A stretch of DNA of 64,000 nt, from contig NZ_JAMXLE010000001.1 of assembly GCF_024055895.1 (NCBI RefSeq), positions 992,001-1,056,000 of the forward strand. Direction: 5' to 3'. The notes under the pieces are model-generated. The model did no database searches and was not told the DNA's origin. It saw nothing but the letters and a program-made list of their open reading frames with translations. This document shows, piece by piece, positions 42,978 through 52,564 of the stretch (position 1 is the stretch's first letter; each line of letters begins with the position of its first letter). This stretch comes from Rhizobium sp. L1K21. GTDB taxonomy: Bacteria; Pseudomonadota; Alphaproteobacteria; Rhizobiales; Rhizobiaceae. Made by a program: the position numbers and the translations under genes.

Positions 42978-44114
42978 TCACCCCGGAATCTTCGACGCAA
43001 TATACTGCGCAAATTCAAAATTCGGGCGTTCCAGGTGTGACAGTGCGCCGGGGCCGCCGAGTTTGGAGAGGAGGCCTTGGTAGACTTTTTCGGTGCAGCC
43101 CTTGTCTTCGTCGTTGACGGAGTCGAGGAGGGCTTTGACTTTGACGAAGTTTTCCTGGGCTTGCGGGTCGTTGACATAGTCGGGGTGCAGGCCGCCGCCG
43201 TAGAGGACCTTGACCTTGCCGGGGCCATCGGGATGCAGCGAGAGATACCAGAAATAGCCTGGTGTCAGCGTGATGAAGAGGGCGGGGTAGACGGAGATGA
43301 GCCAGGTCTTGGTGCGCTGATCGCCTGTCAGTGTCGTGTTGGCCGGATGGGCGTTGGTCAGCGGCGCATCGTCGGTCTTGAAGATGTAGTGGTAGTTGAA
43401 GGCCGGGAAGCCTTCAGGACAGGTCATCTTTTCCAGCGACACGAAACCGCCGATGGTGTCGGAATGACAGACGGGCAGGTGGTAGCTTTCCATGAAGTTT
43501 TCGCCGAGCACCTTCCAGTTGGTGTTCCAGTTCAGTTCTTCGCGGAAGGTCTCGGTGTAGCTTGCCATGTCGAGATAACCGACGAGATTATCAAGCTCTT
43601 TGAGATGTTCATGCGGTTCGGGCGCATCCGGGTTGAGCGTCACCATGATCCAGCCGTTCCAGTCGACACAGCGGATGGAGGGCAGGCTGATCTGGTCCTT
43701 GCAGAAGCCTTCGTTCAGCGTCATGCCCGGTGCGCCGCGAAGGGAGCCGTCCAGATTGTAGGTCCATGCGTGATAGGGACAGACGATGGCGCGGGCGCGG
43801 CCACGGCCTTCGAGCAGGGTGGACATGCGGTGGCGACAGACATTGGAAAGGGCGCGCAACTGGCCGTCGCGGTCGCGCAGAACGATCACCGGTTCGCCTG
43901 CAATGTCCATGGTGAGATAATCACCCGGTTCCTTCAGGGCGTCGGCACGTCCCGCGCAAAGCCATTCCTTGGCGAAGATGTGTTCCAGCTCCTGCGCGAG
44001 GAATTCCTCGGATGTGTAAACGCTCTTCGGCATGGCCGTGGCGCTGGAAAAGGGGACGGAAACGTTGGCGCGCAACTGTTCGGCGGGGGAAAGCTCAGCA
44101 TTATGGACATTCAT
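42978..44114 (-). CDS. Rieske non-haem iron oxygenase, alpha subunit
   Basis: A 378-residue oxygenase. The Rieske [2Fe-2S] site is complete: SNVCRHRMSTLLEG and VCPYHAWTYNLDG (two Cys, two His). The catalytic iron site reads LGENFMESYHLPVCH, with Glu where classical dioxygenases have the bridging Asp, as in carnitine and betaine demethylase-type enzymes. These cleave methyl groups or N-C bonds of quaternary amines. The reductase partner is not in the window, so it must be supplied from elsewhere. The gene is downstream of the dap run on the same strand, after a 108-base gap upstream of its ATG. Confidence 0.9.
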   Translation of the reverse strand: MNVHNAELSPAEQLRANVSVPFSSATAMPKSVYTSEEFLAQELEHIFAKEWLCAGRADALKEPGDYLTMDIAGEPVIVLRDRDGQLRALSNVCRHRMSTLLEGRGRARAIVCPYHAWTYNLDGSLRGAPGMTLNEGFCKDQISLPSIRCVDWNGWIMVTLNPDAPEPHEHLKELDNLVGYLDMASYTETFREELNWNTNWKVLGENFMESYHLPVCHSDTIGGFVSLEKMTCPEGFPAFNYHYIFKTDDAPLTNAHPANTTLTGDQRTKTWLISVYPALFITLTPGYFWYLSLHPDGPGKVKVLYGGGLHPDYVNDPQAQENFVKVKALLDSVNDEDKGCTEKVYQGLLSKLGGPGALSHLERPNFEFAQYIASKIPG

Positions 44115-44222
44115 GGACGTTCACCTCGACAATGCCATCTGTTGTGATCCCGATATCAAGGGACAGGAGGAGCCTAACTCATTTGTTTACGAATGAAAAT
44201 AGTGCCTTTCGGATTTTGTGCG

Positions 44223-44813
44223 TTACAGCGATACGCCGAGATATGTCTGCAGAATGGGGGTGAGGATCAACGAGGTGAGGAGTGTGGTCACTGCAAGGCT
44301 GATGGCAGGGCCTGTCGTGATTCCGTTCATCATGCGGTAGATCGAGTATGATGCGTAAATGGCACCGGCGAGCCCGATATTCATCAATATCCACCACAGG
44401 ACCACGCCGCCGGGTGCGAGCATCTGCAGCGCGGACAGGGTGCCGGAATAGATCGAGAAAGGCACCGATAGCCAATTTGTGGCAACCACCATGCTTTTGA
44501 AATGCTGCGCTTTTTTCATGTAGACGAGAAGGGCGGCAACGAAGATGATCTGCAACAGCCAAATGGTCAGATCCAGCACGGCCATGCGGAAGATGAAGAG
44601 CGCGCCGGTGTCGCCGACGCCGCCAAATTCGATATAGGTGCTGCGCCAGGAAAGCCAGGAAACCAGCATGCCAGGCAGGCTCCAGGCAATCGCCCAGAAG
44701 GAGCGGGAGACGCCACGCTCGGATATATCAAGATTGCGCCAGCCAGCGGGATTGTGGCGGATCAGTTGCAGAATGCCGCGAAGATAAAAGAGAACCTCTT
44801 CAAGTCCGGGCAT
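44223..44813 (-). CDS. YIP1-like membrane protein
   Basis: A 196-residue protein with five hydrophobic segments (for example [57 protein letters not shown]). The layout and length fit the YIP1 group of small polytopic proteins, whose role in bacteria is unknown. The ATG at 44811-44813 overlaps the dapE stop region by 14 bases, so it is translationally linked to dapE; a TTG six codons upstream is an alternative start. A role in lysine or peptidoglycan metabolism is not implied. Confidence 0.72.
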   Translation of the reverse strand: MPGLEEVLFYLRGILQLIRHNPAGWRNLDISERGVSRSFWAIAWSLPGMLVSWLSWRSTYIEFGGVGDTGALFIFRMAVLDLTIWLLQIIFVAALLVYMKKAQHFKSMVVATNWLSVPFSIYSGTLSALQMLAPGGVVLWWILMNIGLAGAIYASYSIYRMMNGITTGPAISLAVTTLLTSLILTPILQTYLGVSL

Positions 44814-45993
44814 CAGCAAACCAGCGTTCAATGAAGGTTTCGTAGATCTGTGTCAGTGTTTCCAGATCGGCAAGGGCAACGCGTTCGTCGACCATATGCA
44901 TAGTCTGGCCAACAAGGCCGAACTCAACGACCGGGCAATAGTCCTTGATGAAACGGGCATCGGATGTGCCGCCGGTGGTCGAAAGCTTCGGGCGTTCACC
45001 GACAACGCTTTCCACAGCGCCAGCCAGCGAAGAAATCAGCTTGTCGTCACGGGTTAGAAACACATGGCTTGGGCGGATCGACCAGGCGATTTCATAGCGT
45101 ACCGGCGGGCGCTCGCCGCGCAGATTGCCTGTGCGGGCTGCCTTGTCCAGCCGGGTGATGATTTCCTGCTTCACGCTGTCTGCCGTCCACAGATCGTTGA
45201 AGCGGATATTGAAGACGACCTTGGCGGCGGCGGGAATAACGTTGGTGGCGGCATTGCCCGTGTCGATGGAGGTGACTTCGAGATTGGTTGGTGGAAATTC
45301 ATCCGTTCCCTGGTCGAACGGAACTTCCATCAGCGCGTTGGCAAGCTGCACCGCGCCGCGCAGCGGATTGTCGGCAAGATGCGGATAGGCGGCGTGGCCC
45401 TGCGTGCCGAAAACGGTGATCCAGCCGGAGATGGAACCGCGGCGGCCGATCTTGATCATCTCGCCGAGTTTATCCGGATTGGTCGGCTCGCCGACCAGGC
45501 AAGCGTCCCAGGTTTCGCCGGCCTTGGCCATGCGCTCCAGAAGCTTGATCGTGCCATTGACCGCATCGGCCTCTTCATCGCCGGTGATGAGGAAGGAGAG
45601 GGAGCCGGGAAGCTTGCCGTGTTTCTCGATATAGCGGGCAGCCGCGGCCACGAAGCAGGCAATGCCGCCTTTCATGTCCACCGCGCCGCGGCCATACATT
45701 TGCCCGTCGGCAATTTCGGCGGCAAACGGCGGATGGGTCCAGGCGGCCTCATCGCCCACCGGCACAACATCGGTGTGGCCGGCAAACATGAGATGCGGGC
45801 CTTCGCCGCCCAACCGGGCGTAGAGATTTTCAATATCGGGTGTGTTTTCGTCCGTCTCGGTTGAGCGCTCAACCTTGAAGCCAAGCGGGCTCAGCATTTC
45901 GGTGAGCGCGCCCAAGGCTCCGCCTTCGGCAGGCGTAACAGACGGGCATTTGATGAGAGCGGCGAGATTCGCCTTGGGATCAGTGACATTCAT
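44800..45993 (-). CDS. dapE: Succinyl-diaminopimelate desuccinylase
   Basis: A 397-residue M20-family zinc hydrolase producing LL-diaminopimelate for lysine and peptidoglycan. [22 protein letters not shown] has the metal His and Asp; [15 protein letters not shown] the bridging Asp; [15 protein letters not shown] the catalytic Glu pair. Length fits the family (about 380-400). It is the third gene of dapD-DUF805-dapE-YIP1 on the minus strand. The gap of 72 bases before it suggests co-transcription rather than tight coupling with DUF805. Confidence 0.96.
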   Translation of the reverse strand: MNVTDPKANLAALIKCPSVTPAEGGALGALTEMLSPLGFKVERSTETDENTPDIENLYARLGGEGPHLMFAGHTDVVPVGDEAAWTHPPFAAEIADGQMYGRGAVDMKGGIACFVAAAARYIEKHGKLPGSLSFLITGDEEADAVNGTIKLLERMAKAGETWDACLVGEPTNPDKLGEMIKIGRRGSISGWITVFGTQGHAAYPHLADNPLRGAVQLANALMEVPFDQGTDEFPPTNLEVTSIDTGNAATNVIPAAAKVVFNIRFNDLWTADSVKQEIITRLDKAARTGNLRGERPPVRYEIAWSIRPSHVFLTRDDKLISSLAGAVESVVGERPKLSTTGGTSDARFIKDYCPVVEFGLVGQTMHMVDERVALADLETLTQIYETFIERWFADART

Positions 45994-46065
45994 AATGGCA
46001 AGAGTTAGCCGATTGGCGCTCGCCTGTCACCGTTGATTTTGGGGTATCGGCTTCTGCCGAAAGCA

Positions 46066-46455
46066 TCAGGATGGCCTGTTCGGCAACCTGCCATATTGAT
46101 TTGCGCCATCCGTGCCGGGCCAGACCATGAGGGCGAAGACGGCGAGAATGGAGACGGCTGGAATGAAGGTGGAAAGCGCCAGTGGACCGGGAAGGCCGAG
46201 GTCGTGCAGGCGCTTGAAGGACAGGAAAAACAGGGAAAGCGCGGAGGCGACCGTCAAGACGAGCGTGGCAAGAAACCAGGTTGCTGCACCGGAATCGTTA
46301 CCTTCCTGATCGGCAATGACGAGCTTTGTGATGGTGAAGGCCGAGAGCGCCACCCAGAAGAAAAAGGCCAATATATAGGGCTGACGCCCGATCCGCCCGG
46401 AGTGGCCGAAAAACAGCCATGTCATGCTCGGGGCGGAGGGGTCTTTGTTGGTCAT
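46066..46455 (-). CDS. DUF805 family inner-membrane protein
   Basis: A 129-residue protein with four membrane helices. SMTWLFFGHSGRIGRQPYIL is the DUF805 opening (FxxxGRxGRxxY), and LFFLSFKRLHDLGLPGPLAL the conserved Arg-His-Asp loop (KRLHDLG). The start is 8 bases after the dapD stop, so it is almost certainly in the dap transcript. Function of the family is unknown. Confidence 0.93.
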   Translation of the reverse strand: MTNKDPSAPSMTWLFFGHSGRIGRQPYILAFFFWVALSAFTITKLVIADQEGNDSGAATWFLATLVLTVASALSLFFLSFKRLHDLGLPGPLALSTFIPAVSILAVFALMVWPGTDGANQYGRLPNRPS

Positions 46456-46463
46456 CGTTGCCC

Positions 46464-47318
46464 TTAGTCGCGCAAGAGGTCGTTGATACCGGTCTTCGAG
46501 CGGGTCTTCTCGTCGACCGTCTTGACGATAACGGCGCAGTAAAGGTTCGGGCCGGGTTCACCGTTTGCCATCGGCTTGCCGGGCATGGTGCCTGCGACAA
46601 CGACGGAATAGGGCGGCACTTCGCCATAGGAAATTTCACCAGTGGCGCGGTTCACGATCTTGGTGGACTTGCCGATGAAAACGCCCATGCCGAGCACGGA
46701 GCCTTCGCGGATGATGCAACCTTCGACGACTTCGGAGCGCGCGCCGATGAAGCAATTGTCTTCAATGATGGTGGGGCCTGCCTGCATGGGTTCGAGAACG
46801 CCGCCGATACCGACGCCGCCGGACAGGTGAACGTGCTTGCCGATTTGTGCGCAAGAGCCGACCGTTGCCCATGTATCGACCATGGTGCCTTCATCCACAT
46901 AGGCGCCAAGATTGACGAAGGAAGGCATCAGAACGACGCCGGGGGCCACGAATGCCGAACGGCGAACGATGGCGCCTGGAACAGAGCGGAAACCGGCCTT
47001 TTCATATTCATGGGCCGTCCAGCCGTCGAACTTGGAAGGCACCTTGTCCCACCATGTTGCTTCGCCGGGGCCGTTCTTGATCACGTCCATGGGGTTCAGG
47101 CGGAAGGACAGCAGAACTGCCTTTTTCAGCCATTGATGGACGGTCCAGTTGCCGTCATCCCCGCGGGTGGCAACGCGCGCCTTGCCTGCGTCCAGCATGT
47201 TGAGTGCGGCCTCGACAGCGTCGCGTACTTCGCCTCTCGTTCCTGTATTGACCGCATCGCGGTTTTCCCAGGCGTTTTCAATGGCGGTTTCCAGTGCTGC
47301 AAGATCGGGTGCGGTCAT
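46464..47318 (-). CDS. dapD: Tetrahydrodipicolinate N-succinyltransferase
   Basis: A 284-residue left-handed beta-helix acyltransferase using succinyl-CoA, the committed step to diaminopimelate. [20 protein letters not shown] precedes the hexapeptide repeats ([60 protein letters not shown]), then [18 protein letters not shown]-type turns. Length fits DapD (about 275-285). First gene of the minus-strand dap run, with 123 bases to the divergent LOG-family gene. Confidence 0.97.
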   Translation of the reverse strand: MTAPDLAALETAIENAWENRDAVNTGTRGEVRDAVEAALNMLDAGKARVATRGDDGNWTVHQWLKKAVLLSFRLNPMDVIKNGPGEATWWDKVPSKFDGWTAHEYEKAGFRSVPGAIVRRSAFVAPGVVLMPSFVNLGAYVDEGTMVDTWATVGSCAQIGKHVHLSGGVGIGGVLEPMQAGPTIIEDNCFIGARSEVVEGCIIREGSVLGMGVFIGKSTKIVNRATGEISYGEVPPYSVVVAGTMPGKPMANGEPGPNLYCAVIVKTVDEKTRSKTGINDLLRD

Positions 47319-47441
47319 GGGAATTCCTTAATGTTCATCGACTAGCCTCATCCGAAAAGACTACAAGGGTAGAACCGGACGCTTTGGAGGCATTTCCTAA
47401 GCGAGAGGTTCAGTCCCGTCAATCTGGAAGAGAGGTTTTGC

Positions 47442-48314
47442 ATGGTTGAGCGCAACAAGAGGCCGGAGGCACATGCCGGGTGGGAGGCGCTTCGCGACAA
47501 CCGCAGTGACCGCGAGCGTGCGGACATCATTCCAAAGACACCGCAATCAGCATCACCCTCCTATCGGCTTGCCTATGCTGACCAGGATTTCATGCATCGC
47601 GAAGAGCTGCGCCCTGTGCGCTTCCAGCTGGAGCTTTTGAAGGCCGGGCTGGTTCTGGAAGAACACGGTATTCGCTCCACCGTGGTGATTTTCGGCGGGG
47701 CGCGCATTCCTGAACCCGGCAAGGAAGCCTGGGCGGCGCGCAACGAGGTGCAGCGCAAAAATCTAGAGGCAGCATCGGTCTATTACGATGAGGCGCGCAA
47801 GTTTGCCCGCTATTGTTCAGAGCGTTCGGCGGAATACGATCACAAGGAATTCGTGGTTGTCACTGGCGGGGGACCGGGTGTGATGGAGGCTGGAAACCGC
47901 GGTGCGCATGATGTTGGCGCGCCAAGCGTGGGGCTCAATATCGTGTTGCCGCATGAGCAGGCACCTAATCCTTATGTGACGCCGGAACTGAGTTTGAACT
48001 TCCACTATTTCGCGATCCGCAAGATGCACTTTCTGATGCGGGCGAAGGCGGTCGCGATCTTTCCTGGCGGTTTTGGCACAATGGATGAGTTGTTCGAGAC
48101 GGTGACACTGATCCAGACCCGGCGCATGGAGCATATTCCGCTCATTCTATTTGGCGAAAAATTCTGGCGGTCCATCATCAATTTCGAAGCTTTGGCGGAG
48201 TTTGGAACGATCGCGCCAGAAGACCTGAAGCTCTTGAACTTCGTCGAAACGGCCGATCAGGCCTGGGCGGTGGTTGAAGAGCATTACCGGCAATTGGGCA
48301 ATGGCGGGGCCTGA
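47442..48314 (+). CDS. LOG family protein (TIGR00730-type)
   Basis: A 290-residue Rossmann-like protein. VVTGGGPGVMEAGNRGAHDV is the phosphate-binding part and IFPGGFGTMDELFETVTLIQ carries PGGxGTxxE, the active motif of cytokinin riboside 5'-monophosphate phosphoribohydrolases. The N-terminal ~90 residues are an extension common in the larger bacterial LOG forms, some of which are AMP/pyrimidine nucleotide nucleosidases. GAGAGGTTTTGC precedes the ATG. Its end overlaps the hydrolase start by 14 bases. Confidence 0.9.
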   Translation: MVERNKRPEAHAGWEALRDNRSDRERADIIPKTPQSASPSYRLAYADQDFMHREELRPVRFQLELLKAGLVLEEHGIRSTVVIFGGARIPEPGKEAWAARNEVQRKNLEAASVYYDEARKFARYCSERSAEYDHKEFVVVTGGGPGVMEAGNRGAHDVGAPSVGLNIVLPHEQAPNPYVTPELSLNFHYFAIRKMHFLMRAKAVAIFPGGFGTMDELFETVTLIQTRRMEHIPLILFGEKFWRSIINFEALAEFGTIAPEDLKLLNFVETADQAWAVVEEHYRQLGNGGA

Positions 48315-49383
48315 GCGGGCAAAAGGGGAATTCACATTGTATTTTTGTGGCTATCTGACCGGCGCGGTTGCCGATGAAACACGCACGAACTGGGACGGTA
48401 ACGGGCCGCGACCCATAACGTGGAGTGCATGGTTTCCAACGCACGCTGAACCGAATGATGCGAACCGGGCCAAGGATGGACGGCGGATATTTCTGCTTGG
48501 CGATATAGTCGAAGGTGCGTCACTGAGTGGCGACAAGCCGCAATGGCCGGTTGTCATGCTCTCGCATGGCACGGCGGGCTCTGCCGAGGAATTGGGCTGG
48601 ATGGGACGCGAACTGGCCAGGCGCGGCTTTATTGCCATTGCGCCGAACCATCATGGCAACACCGCCCATGAGACGTTTCGGGAGGAAGGCTTCATCTGCT
48701 GGTGGGAGCGGGCGGTTGATCTGTCTGAACTGTTGACGCAGTTGAGTGCTGAAGGTCCGTTTGCCGGGCGGCTTGATCTGTCGCAGGTGACGGCTGCGGG
48801 ATTTTCGATTGGCGGTTATACGGCGCTGGTGCTGGGTGGTGCGCGCACATCCGTCGAGCGGTTTTACGCTTGGCGGGCCACGACAGACAAGGCAGGGGGG
48901 AGCGGAATGGTGTTTTCGAACCTGGAAGCGCGCATTCCAGAGTTGCTGGTGACATCGGCCGCGTTTCGTGCTGCCTACGAACGGCAGGATCGTGATTTGA
49001 GCGATGCGCGCTTTGCATCCATCTTCGCGATGGCGCCTGCGCCGCCGGTGCGGGGGTTCTCAGAGGACAGCGTGGCGGCGTTTTCAGTTCCCGTCCATCT
49101 GGTGACCAGTGATGCGGATACGATCGCGCCGCGCGCAGAATGTGCGGACTGGCTAAAGGTCGTCAATCCCGCCTTCAAGCTGTCTTCGGTTGGGGAAGCC
49201 GTCGGGCATTTCAGCTATCTTGGTCTCGGCTCACCTGTCGGCAAACGATTGAGCCCGAGGGTATTTGCCGACAATGAGGGTGTTGATAGGGCAGCGGTGC
49301 ATGCCCGCATTCTGGACGTCATGTTCGTCGATCTCGGCGCCTTTAAAGAAGCGCCTGCAGAAAACGTGTCAGGTCGTCGCTGA
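48301..49383 (+). CDS. Alpha/beta hydrolase, predicted dienelactone-hydrolase type
   Basis: A 360-residue hydrolase. VVMLSHGTAGSAEELGWMGR starts the fold with an oxyanion-type HGTAG; QVTAAGFSIGGYTALVLGGA is the nucleophile elbow G-F-S-I-G; SDADTIAPRAE gives the Asp and GHFSYLG the His. No signal peptide is seen with this start. ATG 48301 overlaps the LOG gene by 14 bases without a good SD; TTG 48337, preceded by AAGGGGA, would give a 348-residue protein and is a serious alternative. The 3' end overlaps the convergent nucleotidase by 41 bases. Confidence 0.82.
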   Translation: MAGPERAKGEFTLYFCGYLTGAVADETRTNWDGNGPRPITWSAWFPTHAEPNDANRAKDGRRIFLLGDIVEGASLSGDKPQWPVVMLSHGTAGSAEELGWMGRELARRGFIAIAPNHHGNTAHETFREEGFICWWERAVDLSELLTQLSAEGPFAGRLDLSQVTAAGFSIGGYTALVLGGARTSVERFYAWRATTDKAGGSGMVFSNLEARIPELLVTSAAFRAAYERQDRDLSDARFASIFAMAPAPPVRGFSEDSVAAFSVPVHLVTSDADTIAPRAECADWLKVVNPAFKLSSVGEAVGHFSYLGLGSPVGKRLSPRVFADNEGVDRAAVHARILDVMFVDLGAFKEAPAENVSGRR

Positions 49384-50047
49384 CATAGTCGATGTGGTGA
49401 TCGTCGGCGGAGACCTTTTCCCAGCGCTCCATGACCGTGCCGGTCATATCCTGGGGCACCAGCAGAACGGTTTTCATGCCGAGCGTTTTGGGGACCTGCA
49501 GGTTGCGGGGCAGGTCTTCAAACATCACCGCGTTTTTCGTCTCCACCCGGTGAAGTCCCATGAACTTGTTATAGGTCTCTCCGGCAGGCTTTGGCACATA
49601 GTCGGCAGCGACGATGTCGAAAATATCATCGAAATGATCGAGGATGCCGAGACGCCGGGCAGTGTCTTCGGCATGGGCGACGGTGCCATTGGTGAAGATG
49701 AACTTGCGACCGGGGAGCGCCTTGATCGCTTCGCCGAGTTCGGCGTTCTCCGGCACGACGGTGTAGTCGATCGCATGGGCGGCATTCAGGAAGGCGGTCG
49801 GGTCCGCCTTGTGATGCAGGATCAGGCCCTGCAGCGTCGTGCCATGCTCGTGATAATATTGCTTTTGAATGCGTTTGGCTTCCGCCGGCTCCACTTGAAG
49901 GAGCTCTGAGACATAGGCGGTCATGTTCTTGTCGATCTGCGCGAAGAGATCGACATGGTGGGGGTAAAGCGTATTGTCCAGATCGAACACCCATTCGGTG
50001 ACGTGGTCGAAATCGGACTTCTGGGGGAGACTCGGTTTTTCTATCAT
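49343..50047 (-). CDS. Pyrimidine 5'-nucleotidase-type HAD phosphatase
   Basis: A 234-residue HAD-superfamily phosphatase. Motif I WVFDLDNTLYP, motif II FIFTNGTVAHAE and motif III/IV AVMFEDLPRNL with KPAGETYNKF are complete. The FDLDNTLYP form and length match the plant and bacterial pyrimidine 5'-nucleotidase/SDT1 group that dephosphorylates nucleoside monophosphates. The ATG at 50045-50047 is chosen because the HAD motif begins about 18 residues on, as is usual. In many relatives it lies beside argB or dap genes. Confidence 0.9.
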   Translation of the reverse strand: MIEKPSLPQKSDFDHVTEWVFDLDNTLYPHHVDLFAQIDKNMTAYVSELLQVEPAEAKRIQKQYYHEHGTTLQGLILHHKADPTAFLNAAHAIDYTVVPENAELGEAIKALPGRKFIFTNGTVAHAEDTARRLGILDHFDDIFDIVAADYVPKPAGETYNKFMGLHRVETKNAVMFEDLPRNLQVPKTLGMKTVLLVPQDMTGTVMERWEKVSADDHHIDYVSDDLTRFLQALL

Positions 50048-50087
50048 GGGCTGGTTATGACACGGGGCTTGAACGGAGGGAATGGCA

Positions 50088-50951
50088 TTATGCCACCGAG
50101 GTGAGACTGTTCCACACACCGGGCGTCATGCCATAGGCTTTCTTGAACTGGCGGGTGAAATGGCTCTGATCGGCAAAGCCTGTAGCAAAGGCGGTCTCGG
50201 TGAGCGGCATGCCGTCCAGCATCAGTTGGCGCGCCTTTTCCAGCCGCCGCATGATGAGATAGCGGTGGGGACTGGTGGCATAGAGGGCGCGGAAGTGCCG
50301 CGCGAGCGTGAAGCGATCCATGCCCGATGCAGCTTCGAGGTCGGCAGAGGTTACCGCGCGCTGCAGGTTTGCATTCAGGTAGGCGCGGGCAGCCTCTGTA
50401 CCCTGGTGATTGAGTGTTGTGCGGGGGGTGGCTTTGCCGGTCGCATGTCGCGTCAGCCCATCGGCGATATCGGCCAGAAGCTGGCTTGTGGCGAGGTCGT
50501 CCATGTCGGTTTCGAGATCGGCGAGGGCAATCAGCAGCGCTTGCTTGAGTTTTTCGTCGGAAATGACCGGGTTGGCGACAAAGGGCAGCGGAGATGCATC
50601 GTTGCCAAGTGCCTGCCGCAGGGCCGAAGGCTCCAGGTAGAGCATTCGATAGACCAGCCCATCCTCGGTGCCCGCGCCACCATCGTGAAGCTCGTCAGGG
50701 TGCAGGATGATGAGGTTTCCGGGCGTGGAAAAGCGGGATACGCCGCGATAGCTGAAGGTCTGCACGCCGGAGACGGTAATGCCCAGCGAATAGGTGTCGT
50801 GGCGGTGCGGACTATAGGCCTTGCCGAAGAAATGTGCGCCGATGCGCGACATGCCGGGCGCGTCGCGTGCAGCCGTAATGCCGCTTGCCTGCGGGCTCTC
50901 GCACAAACGTCCAAGACCACTCAGAAAGGTTTCGTTTATCTCCGGTTTCAT
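50088..50951 (-). CDS. AraC family transcriptional regulator
   Basis: A 287-residue regulator. An AraC-type cupin arm (about 35-150: AYSPHRHDTYSLGITVSGVQTFSYRG, quoted in part) is followed by the double helix-turn-helix (about 190-285: SGMDRFTLARHFRALYATSP, LTETAFATGFADQSHFTRQF). The ATG at 50949-50951 is the natural start; the larger frame invades the divergent DUF2000 gene. Only 37 bases lie between the two start codons, so it very likely regulates that gene and itself. Confidence 0.93.
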   Translation of the reverse strand: MKPEINETFLSGLGRLCESPQASGITAARDAPGMSRIGAHFFGKAYSPHRHDTYSLGITVSGVQTFSYRGVSRFSTPGNLIILHPDELHDGGAGTEDGLVYRMLYLEPSALRQALGNDASPLPFVANPVISDEKLKQALLIALADLETDMDDLATSQLLADIADGLTRHATGKATPRTTLNHQGTEAARAYLNANLQRAVTSADLEAASGMDRFTLARHFRALYATSPHRYLIMRRLEKARQLMLDGMPLTETAFATGFADQSHFTRQFKKAYGMTPGVWNSLTSVA

Positions 50952-50988
50952 GCGGCGGAGCTTATCTGCCGAGGAAACAGGAGCCAAT

Positions 50989-51396
50989 ATGTTCGACACA
51001 AAAATCGTTATCGTCCTGCGCAATGATCTGGCCGAATGGCAGGCGCTCAATGTCACAGCGTTTCTCGCCACCGGCATTGCGGGCCATATGCCGGAGATCA
51101 TCGGTGAAGATTATGTGGACCGCGATGGTTATGTCTATAATCCGATTTCGGTGCAGCCGATGATTATTCTGGAGGCTGACGGAGACTTGATGCGCAAGAT
51201 CCATCGCCGCAGTCTGGAGCGCGGTGTCAGAAGCTCGCTTTATGTGGAGGAGATGTTTGCAACCGGCCATGATGCAGCCAACCGGGCCGTTTTTGCCGAT
51301 TATGGACCTGACGACGCCAAAGTGGTGGGCATTGCCTTTCGTGCAGAGAAGAAGGCGGCCGACAAGATTACCAAGGGTGCGAAGATGCATCGGTGA
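50989..51396 (+). CDS. DUF2000 family protein
   Basis: A 135-residue soluble protein. KIVIVLRNDLAEWQALNVTAF and GIAGHMPEIIGEDYVDRDG are characteristic of DUF2000, and SSLYVEEMFATGHDAANRA follows. The family resembles peptidyl-tRNA hydrolase-like folds, but no activity is known to me. AGGAGCC lies 3-9 bases before the ATG at 50989. It is divergent from the AraC-type regulator, its likely controller. Confidence 0.88.
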   Translation: MFDTKIVIVLRNDLAEWQALNVTAFLATGIAGHMPEIIGEDYVDRDGYVYNPISVQPMIILEADGDLMRKIHRRSLERGVRSSLYVEEMFATGHDAANRAVFADYGPDDAKVVGIAFRAEKKAADKITKGAKMHR

Positions 51397-51649
51397 AGGC
51401 CGATTGTCGCGCATTGTCTTTGGTGATAGAAGATCGACATGATCAAAACGGCTGATATTGGTGCGCATTTTGACGTGCAGGACAGGAAACTCCTGCCTGG
51501 CCGTTTTTTCATGGCACTCAGCGGTGCCGTTCTTACCCGCCTATCGTAATCCTCAAGCGGACAGCGCGTCCGCAATTTCCGACTTTTTCTTTATGTTGAC
51601 GGGTGTGCGATGGACTGTTGGCACATCCGCGGAATGAAATGAGGGTTAT

Positions 51650-52564
51650 ATGCCTGTCTGGGTTGCCATCACAATCAGCGCTGCTTTTCTGCAGAATATC
51701 CGCTCGGTGCTGCAGAAGCATCTGAAGGGCGCGATGGGAACGACGGGGGCGACGTTTGTGCGTTTCGCCTTCGGTGTGCCGTTCGCCGTTTTCTATCTTT
51801 TCGTCTATCTCTGGCTGGCAGGGAAATCGCTGCCTTCGCTCTCGCTCGCCTTCGGGGTGTGGGTGGTGGTGGCAGCCCTGTCGCAGATTTTTGCACAGGC
51901 CTTGCTGGTGCATATGTTTTCGTTTCGCAATTTTGCCGTCGGCACTGCCTATTCGCGTACTGAACCGGCACAGGCGGCGATCTTTGCCTTTATCGTGCTT
52001 GGCGAGACGATCAGCGCTGCGGCCGTGGCCGCCATCGTCATTTCGGTGATCGGGGTGATGTTGATATCGGTTGCGCGCACCGCCTTTTCGCTGCGCACGC
52101 TGATTACCTCGACATTCAGCCGGACGGCGCTCCTCGGGCTTGCTTCCGGTGCGCTCTTTGGCGTGTCGGCCAATGGTTATCGCTCCGCGTCCCTGGCGCT
52201 GGCACCGGGGCTTGCCGAGCCGGACTTCATTCTGCAGGCGAGTTTCACGCTGGTTGTCGCTATCGCTTTTCAGACGGTGATCATGGCGATCTGGATTGCG
52301 CTGCGCGAGCCGCAGGAATTCGGCAATATCGCGCGGGCCTGGAAGCCGTCGCTGGCCACCGGCTTTGTTGGCGCGACGGCCTCCTTCGGCTGGTTCATGG
52401 CGATGACCTTGCAGAAGGCCGCCATTGTGAAGGCGCTGGCGCAGATCGAAATGTTGTTTACCTTCGCCTCGTCGGTGTTCATCTTCAAAGAAAAGATCAA
52501 CCGGCTGGAAATTGCCGGCTGTGGTTTGATCGTTGCCGGGATTCTGGTTCTGCTTCTCGGGTAG
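51650..52564 (+). CDS. EamA/DMT-superfamily permease
   Basis: A 304-residue inner-membrane protein with about ten helices in two EamA repeats (VRFAFGVPFAVFYLFVYLWL, AYSRTEPAQAAIFAFIVLGE in the first; LATGFVGATASFGWFMAMTL, AQIEMLFTFASSVFIFKEKI in the second). The glutamate-proline of SRTEPAQ and the KEKI end are typical of drug/metabolite exporters. ATG 51650 has GAGGGTTAT just upstream. It ends right at the convergent glycosyltransferase. Substrate unknown. Confidence 0.9.
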   Translation: MPVWVAITISAAFLQNIRSVLQKHLKGAMGTTGATFVRFAFGVPFAVFYLFVYLWLAGKSLPSLSLAFGVWVVVAALSQIFAQALLVHMFSFRNFAVGTAYSRTEPAQAAIFAFIVLGETISAAAVAAIVISVIGVMLISVARTAFSLRTLITSTFSRTALLGLASGALFGVSANGYRSASLALAPGLAEPDFILQASFTLVVAIAFQTVIMAIWIALREPQEFGNIARAWKPSLATGFVGATASFGWFMAMTLQKAAIVKALAQIEMLFTFASSVFIFKEKINRLEIAGCGLIVAGILVLLLG

